Assembly (NCBI GenBank): GCA_001600635.1
Contig: BCKL01000019.1
Span: 62,001 to 126,000 of the forward strand
Length of the DNA: 64,000 nt
From: Leucosporidium creatinivorum
Taxonomy: Eukaryota; Basidiomycota; Microbotryomycetes; Leucosporidiales; Leucosporidiaceae
Direction of reading: 5' to 3'
Both the position numbers and the translations under genes were made by a program. How positions within the stretch are numbered: position 1 is the stretch's first letter; each line of letters begins with the position of its first letter. The notes under the pieces are model-generated. The model ran no database searches. It was not told the DNA's origin and was given only the letters and a program-made list of their open reading frames with translations. Positions 32,109 through 43,939 of the stretch are shown here, piece by piece.

Positions 32109-35047
32109 TTAAAGGTGGCAGCAAGGCTTGACGGGAGCCTCCTGGTCGGGGAAAGCGTAGCGCGACTGGTTGGCGTGCTGCTGCGAAGGAGCAACATCGA
32201 TGGCGGGGTTCTGCTCGAAGAAGCCGACCGGCTTGAACGACATGCGGAAGTGCTCTGAGGGCATGACGGGCCTGGTGAGGAAGAGGAGCGAGGTCAGCGG
32301 ATGCTCGGCGATGGGAGCGAAAGCGAAAGAAGCGAAGAAGGCTCACCAGTCCTCACTCCTCGTCGTATGGGTGAAGCCAAGAGTGAACCAGACGACGCTG
32401 TCGTTTTCGAGCGGCCTGCCCCTGCCGGCCCAAGTCCTGCATCCTCCCTTGCCTCCGCGACTCTGCCACAAGTGCTCGCCCGAGCCCCAGAGCTCCGAGT
32501 CGGAGTACTTGGTGACGTGAACGTGGTTGTTGGTAAACTCGCCGCGGATGTTGTGCATGGAGGTGGGATCGGCGAGGCCGAGCTGAGTAGGGGGAGCTGT
32601 AGCGGACATGTCAGCGAGAAGAAGCGAGCAGAGGGTGGGGGAGAAACGAACCCATGATCTTGAAGCCGACGGGCTTGCCCGAGAACCTGTTGACCTTGTT
32701 GGGGTTAATCATCTTGACGACTAAATGAGAAGAAAGGAGCCGATCAGCTCCCGCGCTCGAACTCGGATCAGAAGGTGCTCGGCGACTCACCTCGATTTGT
32801 GTTCCAGTCGAGGTCGAAAGCGGACTCCTTCTGCACCTTCGTCTGCTTGACCTCGAATCCGACACCGTGGGGATTCCGCTCGTCACGCTTCATAGCGTAG
32901 ACGTCGTCGTAGACGACCGCGTTGTCTCGGTAGCCGTCGATGGCGGGGTCGATACGGAGGTTGAAGAGGTGCTGTAGAGGAAGGGACGTTAGCTCGGAGT
33001 TGCGAGTGTACACTATTGAGAAAGCTGCTCACCTGGTGATGAGGAGCGAAGACTCCATCGGCCACGACGGTGCCGAAGGCGGTTTTGGAGAAGTCGGCGG
33101 TAGCGTCGGCGGGGGTGACCGACAAGATGCCGGTAGCCCTGATCTCGTAGTGGAGGGTGGCAGCCGTGTCGAAGACGAAGTAGAGAGCGTATCTATGAGG
33201 GAAGATGAGCGAGTCAGTCACCGTGAGATGAAGCTTGCGAGCGGTAAAGCTGCTCGGCGAGCTTGAAACTCACTCGTAGTTGCCGACGGTGACGATCAGC
33301 TGGAAGACGAGCTCGCGAGCGCGAGTGACATCAGCTCTTCCAGTGCGAATGTTGGTGTGCTTCCATCCGAGACCGGCGTCCTATGTTGAGAAGGCAGAAG
33401 GTCAGCGCCGAGCGTAAGCCTTTGCTCGCCGAAAGCAACTCCTCGACGCCAAATGTCGAGCCGAGCCAGACGTTAACTCACCTGCTCGTGAAGGCAAATG
33501 GCGTGGGGAATCTTGACGGGGCGTCCATCGAGGGAAGTGCCCATTCCGTCGAAGTCTGCGAGCGGAGAAGAATGAGCTCGAGGCCAGCACGGAGGAGAGG
33601 AAGTGATGGGACTCGCAATGAATAACACCGAGGCAGTCACATCCCAGTTGAAGGTTGTTGGCAGTCTGACCGGCTCCGCACTCGCCTGTTCAAAGCTCAG
33701 AGTCAGCGCCGAGTCGCCGAGCAGCTCAGTCGCCGGGGAAGACTTACCGAGGTCGAAGGCGCTCTTGCGGTGCACAGGAGCACGAGGGTCGCCGTAGGGT
33801 ACGCACATCTCGCTGAGTGCAAGACGGTAGAAGATGGGGCGGCCATCGTACTTGACGTTACGGAGGATCATGCCCTCGCGAACGTCGAAGCAGACGCGGA
33901 ACTCCCACTTCTGCCACTTGACGGTCTCGCCATCGTCTCCGACAGTAAATGATACACCCTCAGGTTGCCTGTAGTTGAGTAGAGAGGTCAGGTCAACGTC
34001 AGAAGGACGAGAGTACGAGAGCGAAGCCGCGCCGAGCCGAGAGGAAGGAAAACCGAGCTGCGAGGGAAGGAAAACGGCCAAAGCAACTCACGAGATGTGG
34101 AGGGGCTTCAAGTCCTGACGCACTCCACCGGGGAGAAGATCTGGAGCGTACTCGCAGTCGGGGTTGGGGCGGAAACGAGCGTTGGGATCCGTCGAAATCT
34201 CGATCTCGCCGTCGACGGGCATCCTGTCGATCCTGATAACCTCCATTGTCGCGATATCGACGACAGCGCTGAAGTCAATTGGGTGACTGTAAAAGTTCGC
34301 GCTTGGATGATCTTTGTTGTGGGCGTAATTGAGGAAGAACCAGACTTGAGAGAGCCTCGTAGGGGTGGGAGTGTCGTCCGAGCCGTAAGGCCAAGGCTCA
34401 GGGATGACCTCGCAGCCCTCGGGGAGTTGAAGACGCTCGATCTCAGCCTTGACCATGGGAGAAGCCAGCGCTTTGCTGTAGGAGAACCCAGGGTCAGCGG
34501 TGGATCGAGAGAAGGGCGCCGAAAGGAACGCCGAGCTTGGCTCCGAGCTCCCTCTACCGCTGTGAGTTGTGCAAGAACTCACTTTCCGATCTCGATGACC
34601 TCGTCGTCGTCTCCAGGGCCGTGCTCGTCGGGAAGGATACGCTGGCCGAGCATGGTACCCCTCGTGATGTCGACGAGAGCCTCGATAAAGTCCTGCTCGC
34701 CTTGGAAGTAGAAGAGGGCCTGTGAAAGAAGTAAAGTCAGTAGTGCTCTGTAGCCCGAAACGTAGAGAGCAACTCACCTGACCGCGGCGCATGGGAGCGG
34801 GAGGAAGGGGAGCTCCCGAGAGCTCGGCCTCGAGGTAGGGGACTACCTCGGCCTTGGGAGGCTCAATCAAGAGAAGACGACGGAAGAGACAAGTCTTGCT
34901 GGCGTTGTAGGACTTGACGACCCGCGACATGGTGGTGAGCTCATCGGGCGTAAGGGCAGCGAGAGGATGAAGCGCCGTGGTCTTGGAGGTGGCGCGACTA
35001 GGGGTAGCGAAGGTACTTGAGGCGTGGTGCGATGAAAGATGCGACAT
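32109..35047 (-). CDS. Copper amine oxidase (topaquinone enzyme)
   Basis: It oxidises primary amines to aldehydes with release of ammonia and hydrogen peroxide. The topaquinone precursor Tyr lies in VGNYEYALYF (consensus N-Y-D/E-Y). Copper ligands are in HHQHLFNLRIDPAIDG (HxH) and FTHTTRSEDWPVMP. Upstream blocks are EFRVCFDVREGMIL, IFYRLALSEMCVPYGDP and CLGVIHYFDG, and the N-terminal domains (HPLAALTPDEL, EVVPYLEAELSG, WFFLNYAHNKDHPSANFYSH) follow the family order. The start at 35047 reads MSHLSSHHASSTFATPSRAT. About 700 residues in roughly ten exons, with one probable GC-AG intron (33556-33616). There is no signal peptide. The protein ends VKPCCHL; the Cys-His-Leu tripeptide fits a peroxisomal PTS1, in keeping with known peroxisomal yeast amine oxidases. 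Confidence 0.94.
33556..33616 (-). other. Probable GC-AG intron in the amine oxidase gene
   Basis: On the minus strand the exon ends GTTATTCATT and the intron begins GCGAGT and ends CTCGCAG. Splicing gives CLGVIHYFDGMG, the conserved family sequence. A GT donor seven codons away would remove the conserved residues. Confidence 0.65.
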
Positions 35048-35375
35048 GGTGGACGACGCTGATGTACGAGTGTGGAGTAAGAGAAAGAGAGAGCAAGAGT
35101 CGACTCTTAGCTCTTGAGCCTCGATCGCCGCCAGCAAAGGCCAAGTCGACCCGCCAGGCGGTCGGAAAAGCATTGAAAGTGGCAGAGAAATTCCACCACT
35201 TGATAACGGCTGCCCCACAATTAGCATCACGCGGCCCGTACGGCAGCTATTCAGCGTGCACCTCGTCCGCTGCATTGACCTCGCAGCGAGCAGAGAAAAC
35301 CCGACGAATCCCCCGCTGCTCCTCTCTTTGCTTCCTTATCTCTCCCTTCTCGACAATTCGCACTCTCCGCTCTGC
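35048..35375. promoter_or_regulatory. Divergent promoter with GATA-type sites, amine oxidase / amino-acid permease
   Basis: This 328-bp shared upstream region has GATAA at 35202-35206 and its reverse complement TTATC at 35336-35340. These are core sites for fungal nitrogen-regulatory GATA factors, and both flanking genes serve nitrogen use. Two 5-mers could occur by chance. Confidence 0.4.
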
Positions 35376-37845
35376 ATGTCCACCGAATCATCAGGACACT
35401 CTGCTACCAAGGATAGCAAGCTGGGCGAACCAGTCGGCGGCAAGGATGCTACACAGTCGGGGGTCGTCGAGGCAACTCAGCCGCCGGCAGACCGTGAGGA
35501 GCAGGTGAAGCGAGGCTTGCAGGACCGCCACGTCCTCATGAGTGAGTCCAGTACAGCAAGCAACTCTGCTGCAACTTTGCAGCCTTGTAGAGCAGCGCAC
35601 TGACCCTTCCCGTCTCCCTTTCCTCCCGTTCATCTCCGTCCGCTGCTCCCTCGCTACCTTGCCCTCTCGCCTTCGTCCTCCCACCACCAGTCGCTGTCGG
35701 AGGCATCATAGGATCAGGCTTCTTCGTAGGGACCGGAGGAGCCCTCAACACGGGTGGACCCGTCGGTCTTCTGCTCGGCTACTCGGCGATGGGCGCCGTC
35801 ACCTACTCAGTTATCACGGCCGTTGGAGAGATTGCGGCCCTCTTCCCTCTCTCGGGAGGATTCGTCTATCACGCCAGTCGGTTCTTTGATCCCGCCCTCG
35901 GCTTCGCGGTCGGTTGGAACTACTGGGGCGGCCTCGCCGTTACTGTTCCCGCCGAACTCGTCGCAGGCGCTCTCGTCATCAGCTACTGGGATACAACCAC
36001 AAACGTCGCCGTCTGGATCTCCCTCTTCCTCTTCGCCATCACCGCCGTCAACTTTTGCCCTGTACGAGTGTATGGAGAGCAGGTGAGTCGACTTGAGAGA
36101 TCGCCGAAGATGGGCTTGCGCTGACTTCCTATCTTCCACAGGAGTTCTGGTGAGCTACTGGGACACTTACATGTCACCAGCAAGCCCAGCAAACTGACCC
36201 CTCCCCTCTCAGGATGGCCTCCCTCAAGGTCCTCTCCGTGCTCGGACTCCTCCTCGCCGGTCTCGTTATCGACCTCGGCGGCACGCCTACCCACGACCGT
36301 CTCGGCTTCCGTTACTGGTTGGACCCTGGACCCTTTGCGCAACTCGATGATAGTACGTTCTTCCTCTGCTGCCTTTGACCGCCCTTCGCCGGCGCGCCTG
36401 CTCGACTGCCCTTCGCCGAAGCCCCTCAGTGATCCTTTCTCGCCGAGCCGTTCGCTGACCGAGTCGCTTTCTCATCAGTCCCCGGCGCAACTGGTCGCTT
36501 CTTAGCGTTCTGGTCGACCTTTCTCAACTCGGCGTTCTCGTTCGGAGGAGTCGAGGTCATCGCCCTTTCCGCCGCCGAGTCGAACAACCCTCACAAGACT
36601 GTTCCACGTGCCATCAAGACCGTCTTCGTGCGTATCTTCGCTGCTTAGCGTACTCTACCAGAGCACCGGACCACTGGGATTTTGCTGACGCTGACCTCGG
36701 CTCTGGATTTTCCTGACGCTGACCTCGGCTCGCTCTCTCGCAGTGGCGAATCCTCGTGTTCTACGTCGGCGGCACTTTCGTCATCGGACTCACCGTCCCT
36801 TACACCAACCCGAACCTGCTCTCGGAGGAGGAGAGCGCTGTAGCCTCTCCCTTCGTCATCGCTCTCGAGCTTGCCGGCGTCAAATCCCTCGCCTCAGTAA
36901 TCAACGCTGTCATTTTGCTCTCGACGTACAGCGCCAGCACGTCGTACCTTTACGCTGCTTCTAGGACTATCTACGGACTCGCCGTCGACCGACAGGCGCC
37001 TCAGATCCTCGCCCGCGTCGACAAGCGAGGAGTGCCCTACGTCGCCGTGGCCTTCACCGCCCTCTTCGGATGCCTCGCCTACATGAACCTATCCAACAGC
37101 GGTGCGACCGTCTTCAACTGTAAGCCAAATCTGGCCGACTCTCCCTCGGCCGACAGCTGACCTCCTTCCGCTCACAGGGCTTTACACCCTTTCCGCCATT
37201 TCCTGTATCTTGGCGTGGATCGCCATCCTCATAACATATCTCCGCTTCCGCGCTGGCTACCTGCGCCAAGGCATCGATCTCTCGCTCTTCCCTTGTGAGT
37301 TTCGGCGTTCGCTCGCTGCCGGTCAGCTCGCTGATCTCGTTGCCTCTCAGACCGTGCACCTCTCCAACCTTACCTATCATACTTCGGTCTCACCATGCTT
37401 CTCCTTATCACCTTCTTTAACGGTATGTTGCGCTCCTTCTCGCCGATGCTCTCCCCTCGCTGCTTGGCGTCTCGCCTTCACGCACTCGCTGACCTCTGCC
37501 GCCACTTCCTTCTCTCAGGGTTCGAGCTTTTCCTCGCTGGCAACCAACCCTTCGACGCCTCCAGCTTTGTCGCTTCCTACATCCTCATCCCCCTCTACAT
37601 CGGCCTCTACTTCTTCTGGAAATTCTGGAAGAAGACCAGCATCATCTCGTGCGTCATTCTTCAAATATCTCACACACCTCGCTCTCGAGCTGACCGTCTC
37701 TCCCTACCTTCACAGTCTCGACCAAATGGACTTCTCGGGCATGCGTGAGCGTTGGCAGAGCTCGGACGTCGAGCGGAGCATTGACGATGTCAAGAAGCCG
37801 TTGGGCAAGAGGATGCAGGGCTGGGTCAAAGCTGCGTGGGAATAA
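35376..37845 (+). CDS. Amino-acid permease (APC superfamily, YAT type)
   Basis: A plasma-membrane amino-acid/H+ symporter with 12 expected helices. The start at 35376 gives a hydrophilic N-terminus, then LQDRHVLMIAVGGIIGSGFF, the unwound helix-1 signature, GGPVGLLLGYSAMGAVTYSV, and GEIAALFPLSGGFVYHASRF with VGWNYW. The EFW segment of YGEQEFWMASLKV is supplied by an 8-nt exon at 36142-36149. SAFSFGGVEVIALSAAESNN and STYSASTSYLYAASRTIYGLA follow as in yeast general and specific permeases. The C-terminus is hydrophilic with Trp. About 540 residues. Substrate specificity cannot be read from the sequence. Divergent from the amine oxidase. Confidence 0.92.
36142..36149 (+). other. 8-nt microexon of the amino-acid permease gene
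   Basis: The exon GAGTTCTG lies between acceptor TTCCACAG (ending 36141) and donor GTGAGC (from 36150). It encodes Glu-Phe and two bases of Trp; the next exon starts G-ATG-GCC. The product YGEQEFWMASLKV matches the invariant (E)FW motif of the family. Confidence 0.8.
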
Positions 37846-38092
37846 CATTCGTTTTCTGTTGCTGTACATTCTTACGACCCCGTAAACAACCCCGCGAGCT
37901 GTCCTCTTTCCATTGCGCCGAGATGCCTCTTCGAAGTTCGGCCCTACATACAAGCTCGCCGCCGAAGTCGAGTCTGGCTAGCGAAGCAGATGTGTTACAA
38001 CCTCTCCAAACCGTGCCTACTATACATCTTCGACTGCTGAAAGCTCCATGACAGCTCCTCACATCCTCACCATGGGCTCAACGGCGAACCGC
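37846..38092. other. Intergenic between convergent genes
   Basis: Shared 3' region of the permease and amidohydrolase genes; nothing recognisable. Confidence 0.4.
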
Positions 38093-39908
38093 TCAAGCCC
38101 GACTATAGACCTTCCTTCCCGCGACCCATGTCTCTACTACAGCTTCCTGCGCCCTCGCCAACACCTCCACTCCATCCGCGAACGGATCAATCGAAAGCAC
38201 AGCAAAGTCGGCCAACATCCCCGGCGAAAGGGTTCCGACCTCATGATCCGAATGGCAAGAGTGCGCCGCTCCTCTTGTCGCTCCAACGAGGGCATCCTTG
38301 AGCGAGAAGCAGAAGTGCTCCATCTCGGCGAGGATGGGAAGGGCTGGAGGCGGCCAGGGCATGTCGGGCTCGAGCGCCGAGCGCCGAGTGGTGGCGACGT
38401 ACAGGTTGGGCATGGACTCGTAAGGTGCGGTAGGAGCGTCGGTTCCGAGGGCGATGGCAACTCCGTGTTCTCGGAACTCGTGCCATGGGAAAGGCCTCTT
38501 GCAGCGATCGTCGTGGCCGAGCATAGAGTGCCAATTGGGAGCGATAAGAGGGTCGGCGTGGACAGGTTGGAGGGAAGCGGTGACCTGGAGAGCGGCGAGA
38601 CGCTTGATGTCGTCCTCCGAGATGGCCTCCATGTGCTCGAGACGGTGTCGGCGGTCGAGACGAGGTCCGTTGATCTTGAAGGCTCGCTCCAGAGCGTCGA
38701 GGGCGACCGTGCAGGCGCCGTCTCCGATGGCGTGAAGTGCGATCTGAAGGCCGGCCTTGTCGGCGGCGAGGACGACGGGAAGGAGCTCCTCGAGAGTCCA
38801 GATGGGGTCGGAGCGAGATCCGTCCGAGTAGGGCTCCTGCAAGTAGGTGAGGTAGGCAGGTCAGCCGAAGCCCTTTCGGCGAAGCCCAAAGCGCGCTCGG
38901 AGCTGGTGCGACTCGTTCGAGCACGCTCGCCTCGAATCTTGATGAAGAGCTCACCTTCATGAACGCCGTACAGCTGTCAATGACTCCGTCGACGATGATC
39001 TTGATGCCACAGACTCGGAGGAAGGGAGCGTAGGGAGCGAGTCGCTCTCGGTGCTTGACGGCAGCGGCGACGTGAGCGAGGCGATCTTGATCCGTTCCCA
39101 CGGGCGAGACGATCCAGTGAGCGGCGACTCGTAGCGGTAGCGAGCCTCCGTAGCGATCGAAAGCCCTCTCCAGCGCCTCCAAGTCGGCGGTCTCCATCGC
39201 CATGTCGATGGCTCCAGTCACGCCGGTGCCGAGGTAGGCGGCGAACATGGCGTCGAAAGCGTCATCGCGCTCCTTCTCCGAGAGTTGGTTGGCGAGGAAG
39301 GGCCACACCGTCTCGACAACCGGCGTCTCCTGCACGAGTCCAGTGAGCTCGCCGTCCTCGTCCCTCTCCCATCGCCCTCCCTTCGGATCAGGCGTGTCCC
39401 TGGTGACTCCCATCTCGTCGAGAGCGGCGGTGCTGACCCAGATGGAGTGAAGGTCGGCGGCGTCGAGGTAGATGGGAAGGCCGGGGAGGAGCTCGTCGAG
39501 GATCCTTCGGTGAGGGCGCTGGAGGACTCCATCGGCGTCGACGAGGGTATGGAAGAGCCATGCTCGACCGAGAAGACGAGGACGAAAGGGTCTTTGAGCG
39601 TGGTGGTCGAGGAGCTTCTGCTTGATCTCGGCGAGCGAGCGGCAGCGCACGAGGTCGGGCTTGAGGAGCGCGCCGCCCATCATGGAGAGGTGAGAATGGG
39701 CGTCGATGATACCAGGAATGATGACCTTGCCGCCCATGTCGATTTTGGTGACTTCCTTGGTCTCGAGGGAAGCGAGCGCCGACTGAGCCTGACTTTCGTC
39801 TCCTACGAAGCGAACTCGTCCGTTTTGGTCGACGAGGAGGGTATCGTACAGCTCATCGAGAGTTGGGTCTGCTGTGAAGATCTTGGCGTGGGTGATGAGG
39901 GTAGCCAT
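38093..39908 (-). CDS. YtcJ-like amidohydrolase (Amidohydro_3)
   Basis: A metal-dependent hydrolase of the amidohydrolase superfamily, expected to be cytosolic, acting on amide or N-formyl/carbamoyl type bonds. The N-terminal beta-sandwich (MATLITHAKIFTADP, VDQNGRVRFVG) leads to GGKVIIPGIIDAHSHL with the HxH metal motif. Then come ICGIKIIVDGVIDS (conserved Lys/Asp region), LQIALHAIGDGACTVALDA, HRLEHMEAIS and VAIALGTDAPTAPY (metal Asp), and the closing TLSPGMLADFAVLS. All expected active-site motifs are present. One intron at about 38837-38954. About 565 residues, the usual length. The true substrate is unknown for most of this family. Divergent from an MFS transporter, perhaps its substrate importer. 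Confidence 0.9.
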
Positions 39909-40367
39909 GGTGCAGGGAAGGGGAGCTGAAGCTGCTTGGAAGGCGAGGGGCAGAGGAGAAGAGCCGGTGAGCGCTTGGGCCTCGTCCTTCTCGACTCGTT
40001 CGGCGCGCGTACCGACTGGTTGAACCCCACTTGCAGATGTCAAGCTGTTCCGCCGACCTCGTATCACATGAGGAGGAGCGCGCTTGAAGCCTTGATCAGG
40101 AAGGTCTCAAACCGCTCGCGCTTGACGGCAAGTTGCAGTCGATTTGAGCGTGCGCAGAAGGCTGGGAAGCTGCATATCGACCCCAGGTTGTCCTCCTGGC
40201 TGAACAGTCTCCCCGAACGACAGGTGAGCAGAAGTGGAGAGCGAAGTAGACCCGATTTCGAGATAGGCGGCTGTGCCCCGCGTTGGAGGTTGGAGAAGAG
40301 CGAGCTTGAATCGCAGCTGACCCTTCTCTCTCCCTTCTTCCTCATCCCTTGTACCCTCTTCAAGGCC
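39909..40367. promoter_or_regulatory. Divergent promoter, amidohydrolase / MFS transporter
   Basis: A 459-bp shared upstream region. No confident motif or coding sequence. Confidence 0.4.
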
Positions 40368-42615
40368 ATGTCCGACTCGCACAGCATCAAAGGGATGGAC
40401 AGTACTAATCACCATGCTCAACACGCTGCCAACGACCTCGTCCCGGGCACTGTACGCCTCTTCGACTCGGAGGGGAACGACATCTCGGGCGGGGAGCTTT
40501 TGCTCTCCCCCGCGCCCTCCACAGACCCCGAGGACCCGCTGAACGTGAGTTGATAGTCATACAAAGCGACTCTGCGTCTACGAGTGACCCTCGTGCAGCT
40601 GCTGAGCTACAGACCCGCGCGCCGACCGCTGACCCCTCCCCTTCAAATTGGCCTTCGTAGTGGTCTGCAGCCCGCAAGAACCTCTCGCTCGCCAACGTTC
40701 TGTTGTTCACCCTTAGCATGGGCTATTCTACTGGTAAGCGCTGCAACAGGGCCCTCTCTGCAACGCTGACCACCTCCAAATCCCCTCAGGCTGCCTCTTC
40801 TCCATCTACGTCCCCTACTCCGAAGGCTCGGGCATCACTATTCCCAACCTAAACCAGGGTGAGATACACAAGGATTCTCCTCTCCTGTACCTCGGTGGCT
40901 GACCCTGCTCATCTACAGCCGTCGGCATCCAGTTCCTCCTCGTCGGCTTCACCCCCCTCCTCACCAACCCTATCGCCGCCGCCTACGGCAAGCGTCTCGT
41001 CTACCTTTTATCCATGTTGCTCGGTGCAGCCCTTTGTTTCTGGTCGCCTTACATCACCAGCGGCGCTGAGTGGAACGCTCGCTGCGCCTTGTTCGGAGTT
41101 GCTGGTGGTCCCATCTTCTCCCTCACCGAGATCTCCATCGCCGACGTCTTCTTCCTCCATCAACGCGCTACTCCCATGTCTATCTACGTCGGTTGTTTGT
41201 ACGCTGGTACACTTCTAGCTCCCCTCGTCGGGGCCTACATCTACGGCGGGATGGGCGTTCACGCTGTGTTCGTAAGTTCCAAGAGGCCGCTCAGCAGTAG
41301 CTTCTGGGATTCGCAGAGGCTGCTCAGCACGAGAGCTGGGCTAACATCCCTCCTCGTCCTCGTGTAGAACTTTGCCGGCGGCTTCATCCTCCTCTGCTTC
41401 GTCTTCTCGGCGCTCACCATGGAGGAGACGACCTTCCACCGAACGCCAACTGTAGCCACTTCCACCGACGACAGCAAGGTAGCAGCCGTCTCGCACGTCG
41501 TAGAGGTCAAGCCTCCCACCAGCTGGTTCCATCGTATGCGCCTCATCACTCGCCACCCTCAACCTCGCGCCGCCATCAAGCAATCTGGCTGGCAGCCGAT
41601 CGCGATGCTACGTCTCCCTATTGTCTGGTGGTGCGGACTCCAGTACGGATGGTATCAAGTCACTTTCAACAGTGAGCAGCTCCTGCACCTTCTTCACGCC
41701 TTGCTCAGAGCTGACCTTTGCCTTCGCCGAACCAGTCATGAACGCCCTCACCGCTTCGATCCTCGCTCCGCCGCCCTACCTTTTCGGCACTTCTAGCATC
41801 GGACTCACTTACCTCTCCCCTACTCTCATGACCATTCCTGGGTGAGCTTCGTCGCCTCTAGCCCGAGCACCGAGCGCCGAGGCTGACCTCCTCCCTTTGG
41901 CAGCACAATCCTCTTCGGCTGGATGAGCGATCGGTGGACCATCTACATGGCAAAGCGCAACGGCGGCATCAGCGAGCCCGAGCACAAGCTGTGGCTTTGC
42001 CTCCCCCTCTTCCTCTTCATGCCCGCCGGCCTCCTCTGCATGGGTCTTGGACCTTACTACAACGCCCACTGGTTCGTCTACGTCTTTGGCATGGGTATCT
42101 CGACCGGTACGTACCTTCTCTTTCCCTTTGCGTCTCTCTTACCGCTCAGAGCTGACTCGGCGCTCGTTCTCGCTCCCAGTCTTCGGCTCCTGGGGAACCG
42201 CCGCTTCGCTCAACTACCTCTTCGACGTCTTCCACGACTTCACCCCTCCCGCAAGCGGCAAGCACGCTGGCGAGTCTCACAGCATGCACAATGATCAATC
42301 GCCTTACATGATCGCCGTCCTCATGCCCTCAATGGCGCTCTCCTTCGGCTTTGTGAGTCTCGCCTCCTCTCCCTTCGTCCTCTCTCCTCCTTCAGCCGCT
42401 CCTTTTCCCCCTTCCGTTTTCCCCTACTGACCGCCTTCCCATCCCTGCAGGGCTACATCATCAATCCGTGGGTCGCCAACCTCGGCCTTCGCAACTGGTC
42501 GATCTGCGCCGCTGGCTGTACCGTCGCCGTCAACCTCACCATCTTCCCAATGATCTGGTGGGGCAAGGCCCTTCGTCGACGAGGAGCCTCGGTGTACTAT
42601 GGGATCATGTCGTGA
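40368..42615 (+). CDS. MFS transporter (DHA1 / Hol1-like)
   Basis: A 12-helix major facilitator. The cytosolic N-terminus has the family lead-in STDPEDPLNWSAARKNLSL, then helix 1. Other family marks are NPIAAAYGKRLVYLLSMLLG (helix 2-3 loop), SIADVFFLHQRATPMSIYVG, LLAPLVGAYIYGG and MEETTFHRTP (the F/MEETxxxR motif that opens the central loop), and TILFGWMSDRW after helix 8. The second half ends VNLTIFPMIWWGKALRRRG. About 560 residues. The layout is that of the Hol1/Tpo/Flu1 group, which includes polyamine and drug transporters; which applies here is unknown. The acceptor for the second exon gives DPLNWS, confirming the splice. Confidence 0.88.
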
Positions 42616-42735
42616 GGCAAGGAAGCGATTGGGTCGTTGCTCGGCGTTCGCATGGGTTTGTAGCCTTGGCCTCGCAGTATATGTATTGGAAAGTCCTGTT
42701 GATGCTTTTACACCTCGTGGGCGCTACTTGTGAGT

Positions 42736-43781
42736 TTACTCGGCGCCCTCGTCTGCTTTGTACGCTCCAGCCGTCATCTCGCCGTTCAACTTCGCCGAGC
42801 CTTCTAAGCCGGCACGAATGCGCGGGTCTCCGGGGATCCGCATCTCAAATGTCTCACGAATGACACCGTACTGATAGGGTCGAGCGAGATGCGATCAGCG
42901 ACCATACGGCGAGACGACCACATCTCGGCGAAGTCGGGTCCCCTTGGCTCACCTGCCAGTAGCCGCATCGAGCGATAGGGACCGTCTTGCTAATGTAGAC
43001 CTTGCCATCAGTCAACACTCGGTCGTCGATGTGGATGCCGATGACTTGCGCAATGATGACCTGAAAGAAGAGCAAAGCAAGGGTCAGCTACTCGGCGCCG
43101 AAGATGACGGGGGAAGGGGAGGCAAACTCACGTCAACAGTGCCCATTGGGCCATTCCCCGGAAGCCTTAGAGTGCTATGATACTTGCACTCAAACTTGAG
43201 GAACAGACGAGGGCAGAATCAGCGAAGTCGGATCGAAACGACTTATCGCCGAGCGAGCCGTCAGATCGGCCTCGCCGTGACTACAGGCGCGAAGGCTCAC
43301 CTTGACGGGCGACTCTTGCACCATCGGGGACTTTACTAGCTCTCCGTACTGTTTCGTCAACCCTGCGAGCTCAAACTCGTCCATGCCGTACGGAACTTGC
43401 TCGGCCGAGATGTTGACGGCCTCGCGAAGGTCGTAGGTTGCTGAAAGTGACCCGAGCGAACTCACAAGTCAGCGATAGGTCGTAGAACAGCTTTCATATC
43501 ATCCAGGACTCACCCAAGGACCAGCTAAACTCCCCCGTTCGCTCAATATTCCTCGTCGTGTCCTTGCGATCGCCTCCCTCGCTCGTAGGCTGTTGATTGG
43601 CACTGATCATCACCATCGGCGGATCAAACGAGAGGTTGTTGAACTGCGAGTAGGGAGCTAAGTTGTGCGAGCCATCTGAGTTGGTGGTGGAAATCCAGCC
43701 GATTGGCCGAGGGACAACGCAGGCCTTGAAGGGGTCGTAAGGGAGATTGTGTTCCGTTACGCCAGGTTGATAGAAGACCAT
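42736..43781 (-). CDS. Flavin reductase-like (split-barrel FMN-binding) protein
   Basis: A small FMN-binding split-barrel protein of the flavin-reductase/DIM6 group, likely a cytosolic flavin-dependent oxidoreductase or partner. The start at 43781 reads MVFYQPGVTEHNLPYDPFKA, followed by the signature VVPRPIGWISTTNSDGSHNL and APYSQFNNLSFDPPMVMISA. Then come NIERTGEFSWSLATYDLREA, VNISAEQVPYGMDEFELAGL, ESPVKFECKYHSTLRLPGNG and GEVIG-like VIIAQVIGIHIDDRVLTDGK. About 240 residues and four exons. The last exon runs to TAA at 42736-42738. Same strand as the downstream-lying regulator (158 bp apart). Confidence 0.88.
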
Positions 43782-43939
43782 GCTGGAATGCAGAGTCAAG
43801 TGCGAGAAGCAGCGCAAGAAGCGAGCGAGCGACCGGAAGTGGGGATCTCGGCTCAGCTTACAGCCGCCGCGACTGCCGGTCCCTTATCTCGCCCGACATC
43901 TCCTCAGGGAACATAGTGATACATGCATGTTACAACACG

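Noticed and set aside
32109-32130. A CaaX prenylation signal at the amine oxidase C-terminus (CCHL)
   Set aside because: The third position is His, not aliphatic, and prenylation does not suit this soluble enzyme; PTS1 is the better reading.
26445-35047. A single co-regulated metal cluster including the zinc-cluster gene at 26.4-28.9 kb
   Set aside because: Its zinc is structural and the gene shows no metal-sensing motif, so only the copper-fist and amine oxidase link has any basis.
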